From NCBI GenBank assembly GCA_942486035.1, contig CALNXK010000069.1:2190001-2254000 (forward strand): a DNA stretch of 64,000 bases, read 5' to 3'. A program made the position numbers and the translations under genes. The DNA is from Porites lobata. Its lineage: Eukaryota > Cnidaria > Anthozoa > Scleractinia > Poritidae. Under the pieces are notes generated by a model that saw only the letters and a program-made list of their open reading frames with translations, did no database searches and had not been told where the DNA came from. Of this stretch, positions 54,461 to 64,000 are shown piece after piece. Every line of letters starts with the position of its first letter. Position 1 is the stretch's first letter.

Positions 54461-54504
54461 ATTGAATATGGTTAAAATTGTGTAACATATATTATATTCA
54501 AGTA

Positions 54505-55325
54505 ATGACAAAATATTATGCTTATGGAGTGTCACTCAGTAAAGGACAATTGGAAAAGCTTTCGAGAGCTTATATTAAAAATTAGGCAATAACAATCAGA
54601 CTTACCAGAAATGAGTTATCCAGTCCACACGAATTAATGCTCACAAAAACTCAGATCAATAAATTGAGAAAAGCAATGAGTCAGGGTACAGGGTCGGATA
54701 TTAAAATATCAAAAACACAAACCAGAAAGGCTATTAAACACGGTGGCAGTTTGTGGGGATCATTAATCAGTTTAGGAAGCAAGTTGTTACCTATGGCCAT
54801 GCCACTGGCTTAAAAGGCTATTACACCGCTTGCAACAGGCGCGTTATCAGGTTTAGCCAGTTTAGGTGTGGATAAAATATTTGGAAAGGGACAACGGGGA
54901 GGTTTTCTTATTCCGCAGGATATAATAGCGCACAAGCATTTACTGTCTGCAGGTCAGAGAAAGGATATTCTTAATGCTCCCCAAACGGGTAGTGGATTGG
55001 TTATCAAACCGACGAGAACACAGCAGGGTGGATTTCTTGGTACTCTACTAGCGAGTATAGGTGTCCCTCTGTTGCTAAATGCATTGACAGGAAAGGGCCT
55101 CCAAGCCGACAGAACCGGTTCCGCTAATACAACAGCTGTTTACGTCCCCGATACAACTAATGGCCAAGGAATGATTAACCTGTACCCTTACATGTCACCA
55201 CCCTTTTTTGGAACATGGAACAACCCAGTTGGCGCGCGGGTAAAAAAAAAAGATAGGGAAAGCGACTGCTGCTCGGCAAGAACAGCACCTTCAATTCAAT
55301 CCCAATTCTAGGAACAATACTATAA
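54505..55325 (+). pseudogene. Glycine-rich minor virion protein (Polinton 2)
   Basis: From MTKYYAYGVSLSKGQ, with in-frame stops at about 54583 and 54811, then the open piece 54868-55311 with KIFGKGQRGGFLIP, GSGLVIKPTRTQQGGFLGT and GVPLLLNALTGKG, running directly into PYMSPPFFGTWNNPVGA without the frameshift seen in Polinton 1. It therefore shows that the tail belongs to the same protein. Confidence 0.6.
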
Positions 55326-55771
55326 AATTCATAACCAAACCATTATCGAATATTGATTTGTTACAATGGGTCAAACAATTGGGAATAAAATATTTCAGAG
55401 GTATCTACAGCCGCGATAATTTACCAGAGAAAACACACAAATTGGAAACAGGAATAATTAGTTTGGATGATTCAATGGGCGGGGCAGTCATTGGATTTGT
55501 TATAGAATATTGTGAATATTTTGACCCGTTCGGATTGATTATGCCCAATGAGATTAAAAATTATCTGAAAACAAGCAGTAAAAAAATTGTGTACTCAGCA
55601 GATGAAATACAAGAAAGAGATAGTGTTTTGTTCAGTTATTGGGGCTTGTATTATCTTCTGGAGAGACAAAATGGTCGACCATTATTAGATGTTATACAGA
55701 ACCCCAAATTTAGTTTCACAGATCAAATGATAAATCACCAATTTCTGATAAACTATTTCAAATTAATGTAA
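55325..55771 (+). pseudogene. Adenain-like protease lacking catalytic residues (Polinton 2)
   Basis: The frame is open: KYFRGIYSRDNLPEK, TGIISLDDSMGGAVIGFV, CEYFDPFGLIMPNEI, then ERDSVLFSYWGLYYLLERQ and NPKFSFTDQM. At the position of the catalytic Cys (SVLCGYW in Polinton 1) there is Phe, and the His expected after the LDDS motif is also missing. Only the acidic YFDPFG part of the active site is kept. It cannot be an active protease despite an uninterrupted frame. Confidence 0.72.
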
Positions 55772-55785
55772 TCCTATTATATAAG

Positions 55786-55947
55786 ATGTTTGAAAAGTTC
55801 TGTGTCTATTGTCAATAAGTTACTCCGCATTATGTAAATGAATATGGATGTTTCGAGTGCTGCAACTGCGAACCACTAAGTGATAGCGATTATGAGTCAG
55901 ATAGCAGCCATGATACTTATATTCCAGACAGTAGTTATAGTGATTAA
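55786..55947 (+). pseudogene. Small zinc-ribbon protein with acidic tail (Polinton 2)
   Basis: Same 53-residue length as 25057-25218, with KFCVYCQ and CFECCNCEPLSDSDY, ending in an acidic Ser-rich tail. An in-frame TAA follows CVYCQ. Confidence 0.55.
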
Positions 55948-56044
55948 ACAACATTTATTACCCCTATAATTAGATGAAACAGCTACCCCGTCAAAACGAC
56001 GGGCCAAGTCCCGGACCATTTTTATATAACATACATATATAATA

Positions 56045-56242
56045 ATGGTGAAATCTTATTGTGTTAAACAGAAGAAACAAACAGAATGTGTAGAACCTTC
56101 GGGTTATAAAACTGCCAAAAATGGGAGACTTATGTTTTGGTGCACCTGTGCTGAATGTGGAATAAAAAAGTTTAAATTTGTAAAGAAGGGAAACCAAGTG
56201 GGCCCTCTCAAGCAGGGGGCGATTTATTTGACACCGCTGTAG
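56045..56242 (+). CDS. Small zinc-binding protein, DUF5679-like (65 aa)
   Basis: Intact frame MVKSYCVKQKKQTECVEPSG, then GRLMFWCTCAECGIKKFKF and a basic segment. Four Cys (one in SYCVK, one in TEC and two in CTCAEC) can bind zinc. The ATG follows ACATATATAATA. The 3' end overlaps the start region of the PLA2 gene in a different frame. It is the full version of the truncated gene at 24851-24970. Confidence 0.55.
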   Translation: MVKSYCVKQKKQTECVEPSGYKTAKNGRLMFWCTCAECGIKKFKFVKKGNQVGPLKQGAIYLTPL

Positions 56243-56847
56243 GAACCGCTACTGATCTGTTTGTCCACCATGGGCTTCCATGGATGGGTAAAAAAGCAGT
56301 TGAAATGGGAAGATATTATGGTTCCGAGGCACTCAGAAATCCTAAATTACAGAAAAAAGCTATCGATTACGCTTTGGACAAATTGAGTCCGATGATCCAG
56401 AATGTCGGTTCTCAAGCTCTTGACCAATTATCAACCAAAATACGACCAAAGAAAAACTACAAAACAAACAGAAAATATTTGGATAGTGGTGCTTTGGATA
56501 TCCACAAGGCCATTGGTAAATTACCAAGACCCGCAGGCGGATTTTCTTTACCCGGCCATAAATACACAGGCCCTTACAATGATTTAGAAAATCAAGTGAG
56601 ATACAATCCAGAAACTGGTGAAATATTAGAAATTTATGATCAACCAACTGGGCCAACCGATGCAGTGGCCATGCAACATGATATTGATTATAGTGTTTGC
56701 GGTGATAACCGAAAGGGCAAAAATAAAGCTGACCGTAAAATGGTAAAATCGTTAGACGCCATTTCCTATAATGAAAGGCAACGGGGCCACTGGCTAGCTA
56801 GAAATCTAATAAACACAAAACAGAAACTCGGACTTGGTTTAAACTAG
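56190..56847 (+). pseudogene. Phospholipase A2-like domain virion protein (Polinton 2)
   Basis: Frame phase from about 56190 (GGDLFDTAVGTATDLFV) into the block open from the ATG at 56284, with SEALRNPKLQKKAIDYALDK, the calcium-loop-like GHKYTGPYNDLEN and the catalytic MQHDIDYSVCGDN. No internal stop is seen over 56284-56847, so the PLA2 module itself is intact. The C-terminus ends LGLN, five codons before the integrase start region. Confidence 0.7.
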
Positions 56848-57660
56848 AAAGGCCTTCGGGTATTAGTTGGCAACAACAATTAGCGGAAGAATTACACAAA
56901 CCCATAAAGCGCAACTTTACTCGGCGGCGCGTTATTATAATTGGTATTGACAAAATTTGGTGCTCTGATCTGGTTGAAATGTAACAGTTCAGTCGATGGA
57001 ACAAGGGTTGCAGATACCATCTGATGGTACTAGATCTATTCTCCAAATATGGCTGGATTGTCCCATTGCAGGATAAAAAGGGAGAAACTGTCACGGAAGC
57101 ATTCAAAACCATCTTCAAAGAGGGCTGTAAACTACAATATCCTTGGACTGATAACGGGAAAGAATATTATAACAAAAATATCAGAGAACTGTTGGAAAAG
57201 AATGGCATAACACTATACTCAACCGAGAATGAGGAAAAATCTAGTGTGTGTGAAAGATAGAACCGTACAATTAAAACCAAAATGTGGAAGCAGTTTACTG
57301 TCCAGGGTAATACCCAATATCTTGGCATACTACCAAAAATACTGGAGCAGTATAATAACACTAAACACAGTTTCATTAAAATGACACCTGTAGAAGCCAG
57401 TAAAAAGAAGAATGAAAGTGCCATGTATTTCAATCTATATGGTGATATGGAGCAATTGTCATCTGAACCCAAATTCAAGGTTGGTGATAAAGTTAGGATA
57501 AGCAAGTACAAGAGAAAGGTGTTTGGTAAAGGGTATACACCTAATTTGACTGAAGACATATTCCTGATTGATAAAATCCAATCCACAAACCCAATTCTTA
57601 CAAATTAAGGGATCTCAACAACGAGGAAATACAGGGCAGCTTTTATGAACCAGAATTACT
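56848..57660 (+). pseudogene. Integrase of Polinton 2, C-terminus deleted
   Basis: The frame beginning near 56848 (RPSGISWQQQLAEEL) has an in-frame TAA near 56983, then VLDLFSKYGWIVPL, YPWTDNGKEYYN with the second catalytic Asp, and STENEEKSSVCER, followed by a TAG at 57258-57260 and RTIKTKMWKQF, TPVEASKKKNES, KVGDKVRISKYKRKVF and YTPNLTEDIFLI. It shifts frame at about 57597 and the chromodomain-like tail is missing; sequence passes directly into the nuclease gene. Confidence 0.82.
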
Positions 57661-57689
57661 GCCGGCAAAACAGGCTGTATGTCACATTA

Positions 57690-58085
57690 AAAAGGAGATA
57701 TTATCCAGATGCTATATTAGTAGCAGGACTGGGGGAGAATCAGGATACTGATGATAAGAGGCTAGATTCATACAAGAAAGGTTACACTCGCGGCCAGCCT
57801 GATCTATTGGTACTCAATTATCACAAAGATTATAAGGGTCGCTGTATTGAATTCAAATCACCAACTAATAATTATCAGGTATCAGAAGCTCAAAAGGAGA
57901 TGAAGAAGAAGTACCTCAATAATGGTTATGCATTTATACTCAGTAATGAGTATGATAGAATCTGCAAAAATATTCACGAATATATGAAAGATATCAGGGT
58001 ACCGTGTAAATATTGTATCAAACAATTCCTTAATAAGGACACACTAAAAACGCATTATAAAGATATCCACCGAATTGAAAAATAA
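57690..58085 (+). pseudogene. VRR-NUC/C2H2 C-terminal part of the Bro-N fusion (Polinton 2)
   Basis: Contains YYPDAILVAGLGENQDTDD, GQPDLLVLNYHKDYKG, CIEFKSPTNNY, SEAQKEMKKK and the CKYCIKQF...HYKDIH finger. The Bro-N domain and the sequence up to the nuclease are deleted and the open frame reads through from integrase-derived sequence at 57645. Nuclease motif residues (D, ExK, Q) are preserved. Confidence 0.72.
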
Positions 58086-58101
58086 TATGACCTGTTAATA
58101 T

Positions 58102-58213
58102 ATGTGTAAATATTGCATTGAAACAAAGTGCGAGCATTGTAAAAAATATACTGTGTCTTGAACTACTTGATGGGCTTTACTTCTGCGATGAATGTTTGGG
58201 TCAAATTGCATAA
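58102..58213 (+). pseudogene. Tiny zinc-binding ORF, frameshifted
   Basis: Begins MCKYCIETKCEHCKK; after a stop/frame change near 58159 the neighbouring frame gives LDGLYFCDECLGQIA up to a TAA. Three CxxC pairs fit a zinc ribbon of about 36 residues. It has no counterpart in Polinton 1, where the eRF1-like gene lies at this place. Confidence 0.4.
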
Positions 58214-58268
58214 ATCGAGCATGTTGCTAATATAAATCATATTTCCAGTTTATCTAATTAATTATTAT

Positions 58269-58759
58269 ATGAATACCATAGAAGCTGACCAAATTATAAA
58301 AGAATACTTGGAAAACCAAGAGCGCCAAAAGCAACTCCAATTGATGCAATTTACGTAATAATCGCAAAACGTTTACTCTCAAGGAGCTCAAGAAAGAAAT
58401 AATAAAGATGAAAGCTTATAAGTTTGCCGTTATGCGAATGATGAGAGATCAAATTATAGAATTAATTCTCGCTTACCATCATTTGTTTCCTCATTTATTA
58501 ACTAAACAGGGAAGTAAACGGAGCTCCGTATCAATGAAATGCTAATAATCAATTAATTAACCAGGTATTGAACAATCCAATACATAACCCACCAACGCTG
58601 AAACAGCTAGCCTCCCTCGCTTTAGCCCAAAAATCAACCATTCCGCAGTCGACCTATAAAAATATTCCACCACCTAGTATTAAGCTTAATCCCGAAACTA
58701 TTAACGCAGCTAAATTACAGGATATCCCGCCTGAACTATTGAAACAATTAATCAACTAA
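58269..58759 (+). pseudogene. Decayed accessory ORFs of Polinton 2
   Basis: A 30-codon start (MNTIEADQIIKEYLENQERQ) followed in other frames by VYSQGAQERNNKDESL and RINSRLPSFVSSFIN phrases. A proline-rich C-terminal piece at 58568-58759 has NPPTLKQLASLALAQK, then PPSIKLNPETINAAKL and PPELLKQLIN. No family recognised. Composition suggests real, damaged genes. Confidence 0.35.
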
Positions 58760-58951
58760 CTAACTAACTTGACCAACTATGCTAAACCAGTTCAATCTGG
58801 TTTACTCAATTTTTCGCACTATACTAAACAAATCTAACTGGGCCTGTATTATTGCCGATCTTATATGAACATCCCCATTCTTGATTTTTCGCCTTTTTAT
58901 TAATTCATCGCGTAGAAACTGAAGATTCTGAAATGTCACCTAACACTTAGT

Positions 58952-59214
58952 TTAAACTTCTAATCGCTTTTGTAGATGACCAAATTTTCGGCGGACTACT
59001 TGGTCATATTGATCAATTTTTTCGATAATCCGTTTTGCCGATTTTCGTTTTTTGTCCAACAATTCGAGTAATTCATCTTGTGCATCTACAAATTCTTCAA
59101 TTTTTTCATCTAAATCATCCTAGTACATTTTCTCGAAATATTTATCACGTTCTCGCTCCAAATCCTCAAATGTATCATAATAGTCCTTTTCCTCGAAATA
59201 TTGATCACGCTGGC
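58952..59214 (-). pseudogene. Coiled-coil ORF remnant with one stop
   Basis: A minus-strand frame of about 87 codons with YFEEKDYYDTFEDLERERDK, an in-frame TAG near 59121, then DEKIEEFVDAQDELLELL, KSAKRIIEKIDQYDQ and VRRKFGHLQKRLE. The heptad pattern and charge are characteristic of a coiled coil. No ATG was found at the right end (the matching sequence fades near 59214). Probable cargo gene of Polinton 2. Confidence 0.4.
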
Positions 59215-59455
59215 AGTATTAGTAGTCTTTTTACAGCACATTGTTATGCAAATGAGGTTAGTCGCCATACAAACCCTTCTAATTTTGGAATGATGAAGAT
59301 CAACAGAGGACACAATGGAGGCAACATCTGTTACTAAGAAGACTAGCTGTTATTAAGGACGCGAACGGAGCGGTGACGACATAGGAGAAAATGGGGAACC
59401 AATTTTGGGCGAATTGTCTAACCCTATCCAGTCGAATTAAATGCAAACTAAGTCA

Positions 59456-59645
59456 CTCGAGGGCAGTGTTTTCAGTTGTGAGTAGTGTAGAGGGCTAATC
59501 AATAAAGTTTCATTGCAAACTACATAACACGTGGGAAGTGTTTTAGGGTTAAATCAGTCGAGGGCAGTGTTTAGGGTTAAATCAGTCGAGGGCAGTGCTT
59601 GCGGCTGGTCGGTCGGTCGAGTGCAATGTCTAGGGTCACAACAGC
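59456..59645. repeat. Short tandem repeat of GTCGAGGGCAGTG
   Basis: About six variants of TCGAGGGCAGTGTTTAGGGT, with TTAAATCA between some of them, spaced by roughly 28-60 bases. It lies just upstream of the zinc-finger start of the next Polinton, so it could belong to that element's terminal repeat (inference). Confidence 0.55.
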
Positions 59646-59799
59646 GAGTACGTTTTCACACATTGATTTGCTGACTCAGCTGAATTTGTTTCTATTTTTA
59701 GACTATGATGTCATTCTTTTGAATAGAACAGGTATATAGGGAGGTTAACTACTGTGAAAATTTCATTGAGATAGTTGCGCTGTAGCGTTAACAGCAATT

Positions 59800-62279
59800 A
59801 TGTCAAAGGTAACATATCCTAGACCATGCCCTTATTGTGGGAAGGTATTCAGTAATAGATTTCGCTATTGTAGACATAAAGCTCACTGTGGGAAGACTAC
59901 TCCTCAGGTGCAATGTCTTTATTGTGAGAAATCGTTTGGAAGATTGGACAATTGCAAGCGTCATATGAAAAATGTTCACTCCGAAGGAGCAAAGCGGAAA
60001 GCTGCAGAAGGTATTGCAAAAGACGGATTACATTGTTTTGGGTTTTATTTCGAAGCAGTAATGCGAAAAGCACGGAAGCTAACCAATGACAATGCTTTTT
60101 GGTTTTTTCTTTAGATGCTGAACTGTTACGGTTGGAATTACTACATTCAGACAAAGTTACTAAATATGCCAGCGATGAAAGTCAGCAGAGTGGCGCTGTG
60201 AGTACTCGAAGTATGAAAAAAGACCCCGAGAGTGTAAAGGAGGACCTAAAACCTATGTAAGACGAAACACGGGCAGTTAAAAGAAAATAAGAAGACGACA
60301 TGGACATGCCTCACCAGTTGGATGATGGCAGTGATGACTTTTTGGTAGAGAGAGCCAATCGTTTAGAGCTGTCTGAGAATCCTTTGTTCAAAGTCAATCT
60401 CACGTTTCTACCATACAAACGGCAGGGTTTGAAGGGTGCAGTCAAGAAAGAACAATTTTCCGTCACGTTTGATCAGTTACGTAAACCCACAGAAGAGGAA
60501 TCATTGGGAGAGGGTTTGTCAGAGTCCCTGTTTGAAGCGGTAAGGGACACGATCCTAAAAGAAAACCTGCAGGATTCAACAAAAGTTCATCTGACTTTAA
60601 CCTCAAAGGAACATTCCAACGGCACTGTAAATTCGGGATATTTATCCCACGTAAAATATGGCATCCCAGTCCAAGAGTTTGTGAAACGTGGTGATTATGT
60701 ACATGCTATGTTCGAGTCACTGGCAAGAGAAATGAATAGTGCTCAAAATATGAATCCAGCCATTGGGTTCAATGCCACTCTCACATTTATCACCTACCCT
60801 GACAAAGGTGGCAAAGGTAGAGCTTCTAAAAATCCAAACAGATTACCCTTTGATTTGATGCACAAAAAGAAAGACTGTATGATCAAGATAAAAAACACAG
60901 ATGACTTATGTTGTGCCCGTGCAATCGTAACGATGAAAGAGTACGTGGATGGCGATCCTGACAAGCAATATGATAATCTACGAAGAGGTAGACCTATTCA
61001 GGAACGCCTAGCCAAGCAGCTTCACCAAGACGCGGGTGTACCAGAAGGTCCCTGTGGTTATGAGGAACTAGAAAAATTTCAAGCGTTTCTAGGACCCCAA
61101 GGCTACAAAATCATCGCGGTAGATTACGTCTCTTGTGCCTGTATTTTTCAAGGCAAAGTGGATCAGTACAGCAAAGTCATCTATTTGCTTAAACACAAGA
61201 ATCACTACAATGGTTTAAGAAGCCTTATTGCCTTTTTGAATCGGTCGTACTTTTGTCCTGATTGCTGTAAAGAGTTCGATGTTGACGACGCAGCCCACCA
61301 TTCTTGTATGGGCCGTAACTGCGCAAGTTGTCAACGAACACGTTCTCAGAAAAATAAACGGGGCTGCCTAGATTTTTCCCCAGGCAAGAAACGTACCATT
61401 CACTGCTGCGACTGCCAGCGTGATTGCTATGGTCCAGACTGTTTCAAAGCCCATAAAGAACCAAAAGGCAAGAAAAAAGTTAGTCTTTGTCAGAAACTAA
61501 AGAAGTGTCTAAAACGCTGTAAACTTTATAAAGTGAATCCAAAGCAGCAACACAAATGCTACCACGACACTTGCTGTCACTGCCATGAATTTGTTGAAAT
61601 ATACAATCACAAATGTTAAATTCAACGTGTTGGAGATGTAGACGGTGAGGAACACGATGATGATGATGATGACGAGGAAAAGAAGCTACCACCTCTCATG
61701 GTGTTTGATGACATCGAATGTTTGATAGAACCCACAGAGCAGGGAGAGCAGTTATTCATAGCAGATTTGATTCGATATGCTACTGAAGAAGATCCACACA
61801 ATGTTTCTCATGCCTTTCGTGGCGAAACCTGCAGTGAACAGTTCATTCAGGCCATGAATCAACTAACAGAAGTGTGAGACAAACAGCGCGATTTATTTAT
61901 AATTTTTCACAACCTCAAGGGTTTTGATAGCAACTTTATCATCGAGGAACCTTACCGTCAGGGTATTAAGGTGGAAAACCAGCTGACGACGGGCACCAAG
62001 ACCCTGAAGTTCCATTACTGGTATCTGGACGCCATGATTACCTTCAAAGATTCACTTTGTTTTCTCCCAATGCCACTGGCCGAGTTGCCTGAAACATTCA
62101 ATTTCGTCGAGTTTCATAAAGGTTTCTTTCCGCATGCGTTCCATACAAGAAAGAGTTTAACTTACAGGGGTCGTCTACCGGCAAGACACGATTTTCAGCC
62201 ACAAGCAATGAAGCAAAACAAACGAAAAGAGTTTGACACTTGGTACGCGACTGAGTTTCACGTACTGGTAATCCGTTAA
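59800..62279 (+). pseudogene. DNA polymerase B of a second Polinton lineage: zinc fingers and exonuclease, polymerase domain lost
   Basis: 59800-60114 encodes two C2H2 fingers (CPYCGKVFSNRFRYCRHKAH and CLYCEKSFGRLDNCKRHMKN). After frame damage, 60300-61619 is open for 439 codons, with FKVNLTFLPYKRQG, GRPIQERLAKQLHQDAG, HYNGLRSLIAFLNRSYFCPD and several Cys pairs. An in-frame TAA at 61617-61619 precedes an Asp-rich run and ExoI (LMVFDDIECLIEP), ExoII (FHNLKGFDSNFI) and FKDSLCFLPMPLAELP. A second in-frame stop lies near 61876. Similarity ends at 62279, and no palm or DTD motif follows. This is the N-terminal architecture of another cnidarian Polinton/adintovirus polymerase type, unlike the PolB at 42874-46636. 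Confidence 0.75.
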
Positions 62280-63117
62280 TTATGAATCTAAAGTTGAATA
62301 CTAATCAGCTCTACGGCTAAACGAAAAGAATTGTCTTAGAATGATTTATTTTCTATCGCGGTATTGTGGTGACTGTTTGCCGTTTCTAGTAAATGGATTT
62401 CATAGAAATTGACTAGTCCGCTAAACGATTTTGCTGTTTAACTGTTCGTCTCTGCCGTTTCAACGAGTAGGCAAATGAGCTGTAAAATTACAAGCTCAAA
62501 TTCAATAGTCTGTGAACACTGTCTATAGCTATAATGAAAAATAATTATTGCTTGTTCAGAGTACTTATGAAAGGCCTGGTCCACGAGAACGTAGTTATGG
62601 AAAGAGTCGCTAGCAATGTAGTAAAAAAGCGTCTATTTAGAAGCTGACCATGGAAAGAAATAAATAAATCTACTGCTGTGTTTTAATTCACAAAGACTAG
62701 CGGAGCGTTACACTCTGTGAAGTCTAAACTGTAGGAGACCGCAGTCACGTTCGCTGGATTGTACATTTACCTGTTGTAATTCCACAGTCCATTTTACGCT
62801 GTCTATAGTCATATCAAAGGTTTTGTCCACGAGAACGTAGCCGTGGAAATAACCGCTAGCAATGTAACATTGTAAATGAAGTGTGTATTTTAAAAAGCTA
62901 GAAATAGACAGCTAATAAATGCCGTGTGTTTAAATCGTAAACACTTTAGCGTACTAGAAAACGTAGGTGTTTTTGAAAATCTTTTTATTACACAAGTCAT
63001 TGACAGTTACTTTTCTAACTTACGGATTGTAGTACAGCTTCAGTGAAAAAGTTGCTTTTGAAAGCTATAAAACTTTTCTCTGTCTAATGTGACAGGGAAA
63101 AAATGCGAATGTTTTTT
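62280..63117. repeat. Spacer with a roughly 243-base imperfect duplication
   Basis: TCCACGAGAACGTAG with flanking GTGGAAA and GCTAGCAATGTA occurs near 62580 and again near 62823, and TGTCTATAG precedes both copies. No gene. It occupies the place where the polymerase catalytic domain should be. Confidence 0.55.
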
Positions 63118-64000
63118 TTATTCATAAACAATCTTTGGTCCAAAGCTACGTCCTCTAGCATAGACATGTCGTCTAGCCCTGGTGTTTAGCTGGGTTGCAT
63201 TAAAAGTAGACTGTTCCTCATCAGAGCTAGACTGTTCTTCATCAGTGCTAAACGGGACCTCGTCGCAGTTAATCGGGTTGTCCTTGAAATTTTCTCTGGT
63301 CAGTGATACAACGGACGTAGGTTTATTGATGTTCTGTTTCACTGTCTCCTTTTGAGGTTGTTTTCGCCGTTTTTTCTCGACGTTTTGTTTCACAGGATTC
63401 GCCTTGATTGTCCCTGATTTTTTCTGCTTCTGTTCAGACTGTTTTCGGTGTTTGTCTTTCACTAACGGTGTATCTATGGGACGTTTTCGAGATACCAGTT
63501 CTGGTTTATCTGCCTCCGATACCGTTTTAGTACAAGTTGTTATGTTAGGATAACAGTGGCAGTTTTCAAACACCTCGGCCACAACTTGTTTCTCTGTTGG
63601 AGTTTTGGGTTGATTGTCCACCAAAAGATACCCATAAAGCTTTTCGGTTTCTTTCGCATAGACTTTCATAAAGTTTGACCTGTCTTTCGCAAAAATCCGC
63701 TCCGCCACCATGTCGATTTGCTTACGATCACTGGGACTACGAAAGAGGACCATATACTGAGCATTCCTGCTGATATCAGTATTGAATTTTCCTTTGGGAA
63801 ACATATTTTGCAGCAATAATATCACACTAGCATTGCGATGACGGCCTTGCGTAAACAGTGTTGATAACACGGGACTGTCAGTTGCCTTGCTCATTAGGTC
63901 ATCAAACACCAACACATTGTGAAACTTTGGATTGATTTCTCTTAGATCTTCACTCAGTGCAGGTACGCCTTGGGTAAACAAAATCTCATCACTAAGTGTA
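63118..64000 (-). CDS. Packaging ATPase of the second Polinton lineage (partial, runs off window)
   Basis: Open from the window edge to the TAA-side end at 63118. It has VLVFDDLMSK (Walker B), LFTQGRHRNASVILLLQNMFPKG (sensor-type block, abbreviated here by its ends), VLFRSPSDRKQIDMVAER and KLYGYLLVDNQPKT. Walker A must lie beyond 64000. The second half is a low-complexity, strongly basic tail (KDKHRKQSEQKQKKSG, KKRRKQPQKE) and then an acidic SSSDEEQS segment. Families of this lineage usually end soon after the DNQP motif with a basic tail, so the gene may be intact. It faces the truncated PolB convergently. Confidence 0.78.
   Translation of the reverse strand, partial: TLSDEILFTQGVPALSEDLREINPKFHNVLVFDDLMSKATDSPVLSTLFTQGRHRNASVILLLQNMFPKGKFNTDISRNAQYMVLFRSPSDRKQIDMVAERIFAKDRSNFMKVYAKETEKLYGYLLVDNQPKTPTEKQVVAEVFENCHCYPNITTCTKTVSEADKPELVSRKRPIDTPLVKDKHRKQSEQKQKKSGTIKANPVKQNVEKKRRKQPQKETVKQNINKPTSVVSLTRENFKDNPINCDEVPFSTDEEQSSSDEEQSTFNATQLNTRARRHVYARGRSFGPKIVYE

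Larger units (their letters stand above)
51077..59214. mobile_element. Polinton 2: inverted, deleted relative of element 1
   Basis: Genes for ATPase fragment, coiled-coil protein, penton-like, basic protein, capsid C-terminus, minor virion protein, protease, zinc proteins, PLA2, integrase and nuclease occur in the same order as in Polinton 1 but with the strand reversed. The gap between the basic protein and the capsid gene, the join of integrase to nuclease, and the missing ATPase body mark at least three deletions. No TIR was recognised at either end and PolB is absent, so the boundaries are approximate. Accessory genes right of 58102 differ from those of Polinton 1. Confidence 0.8.

Noticed and set aside
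1..64000. tRNA, rRNA or host protein-coding genes
   Set aside because: None could be recognised by eye on either strand; intron-split host exons may still be missed.

Overview
The window looks like repeat-dense nuclear DNA of an invertebrate animal, most probably an anthozoan cnidarian (coral or sea anemone). No host gene with a recognisable product was found. The organism call is inference: it rests on AT-rich non-bacterial sequence, an L1-type retrotransposon, animal-type DNA transposons with short target duplications, and several decayed Polinton/Maverick (adintovirus-like) elements of a type common in cnidarian genomes.

Layout. (1) 159-5483: a nearly full-length minus-strand L1-type LINE with ORF1, endonuclease, reverse transcriptase and zinc knuckle, flanked by a 15-base target duplication and now inactive. 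(2) 5.5-19.6 kb: non-coding DNA filled with small transposons: a tandem array at 8.06-8.53 kb, a Harbinger-like MITE, two head-to-tail copies of a roughly 2 kb repeat family, one of them split by a 4.95 kb TTAA-flanked element that itself carries a pogo-like MITE, and a 110-base-armed inverted repeat. (3) 19667-46776: Polinton 1, a 27.1 kb element with perfectly length-matched 378-base terminal inverted repeats. From left to right it has an HNH-type endonuclease beginning inside the TIR, an eRF1-like fragment, a Bro-N/VRR-NUC/C2H2 protein, integrase, a phospholipase A2 domain protein, a small zinc protein, a second acidic zinc protein, an adenain-like protease, a glycine-rich minor virion protein, major capsid protein, a basic Lys/Ala-rich protein, penton-like minor capsid protein, coiled-coil protein, packaging ATPase, collagen-like fibre, a two-membrane-segment protein, a VLTF3-like factor and protein-primed-type DNA polymerase B. 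Four later insertions interrupt it: in the penton-like gene, in the ATPase gene, in the fibre gene, and after the membrane protein gene.

(4) 46.8-51.0 kb: intergenic repeats and a 176-base scrap of a further Polinton TIR. (5) 51.1-59.2 kb: Polinton 2, an inverted and deleted relative of element 1, from an ATPase fragment through integrase to the Bro/nuclease C-terminus, followed by different accessory ORFs. (6) 59.8-64.0 kb: the start of a Polinton from a different lineage, with a C2H2- and cysteine-rich PolB N-terminus plus exonuclease, and a convergent packaging ATPase that runs off the right edge.

How the genes fit together: integrase and TIRs give integration, PolB replication, MCP/penton/ATPase/protease virion assembly, PLA2 and fibre probably entry, and VLTF3-like protein probably late transcription. 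Start codons of many structural genes sit directly on a TAATARTATA(A)TG-like motif. All copies carry stops or frameshifts in essential genes, so these are relics. The most unusual contents are the eRF1-like gene with an NIKS motif, the Bro-N/VRR-NUC/C2H2 fusion, the TIR-borne endonuclease that shares its N-terminus with PolB, and the pairing of a VLTF3-like factor with start-proximal late-type promoter motifs.
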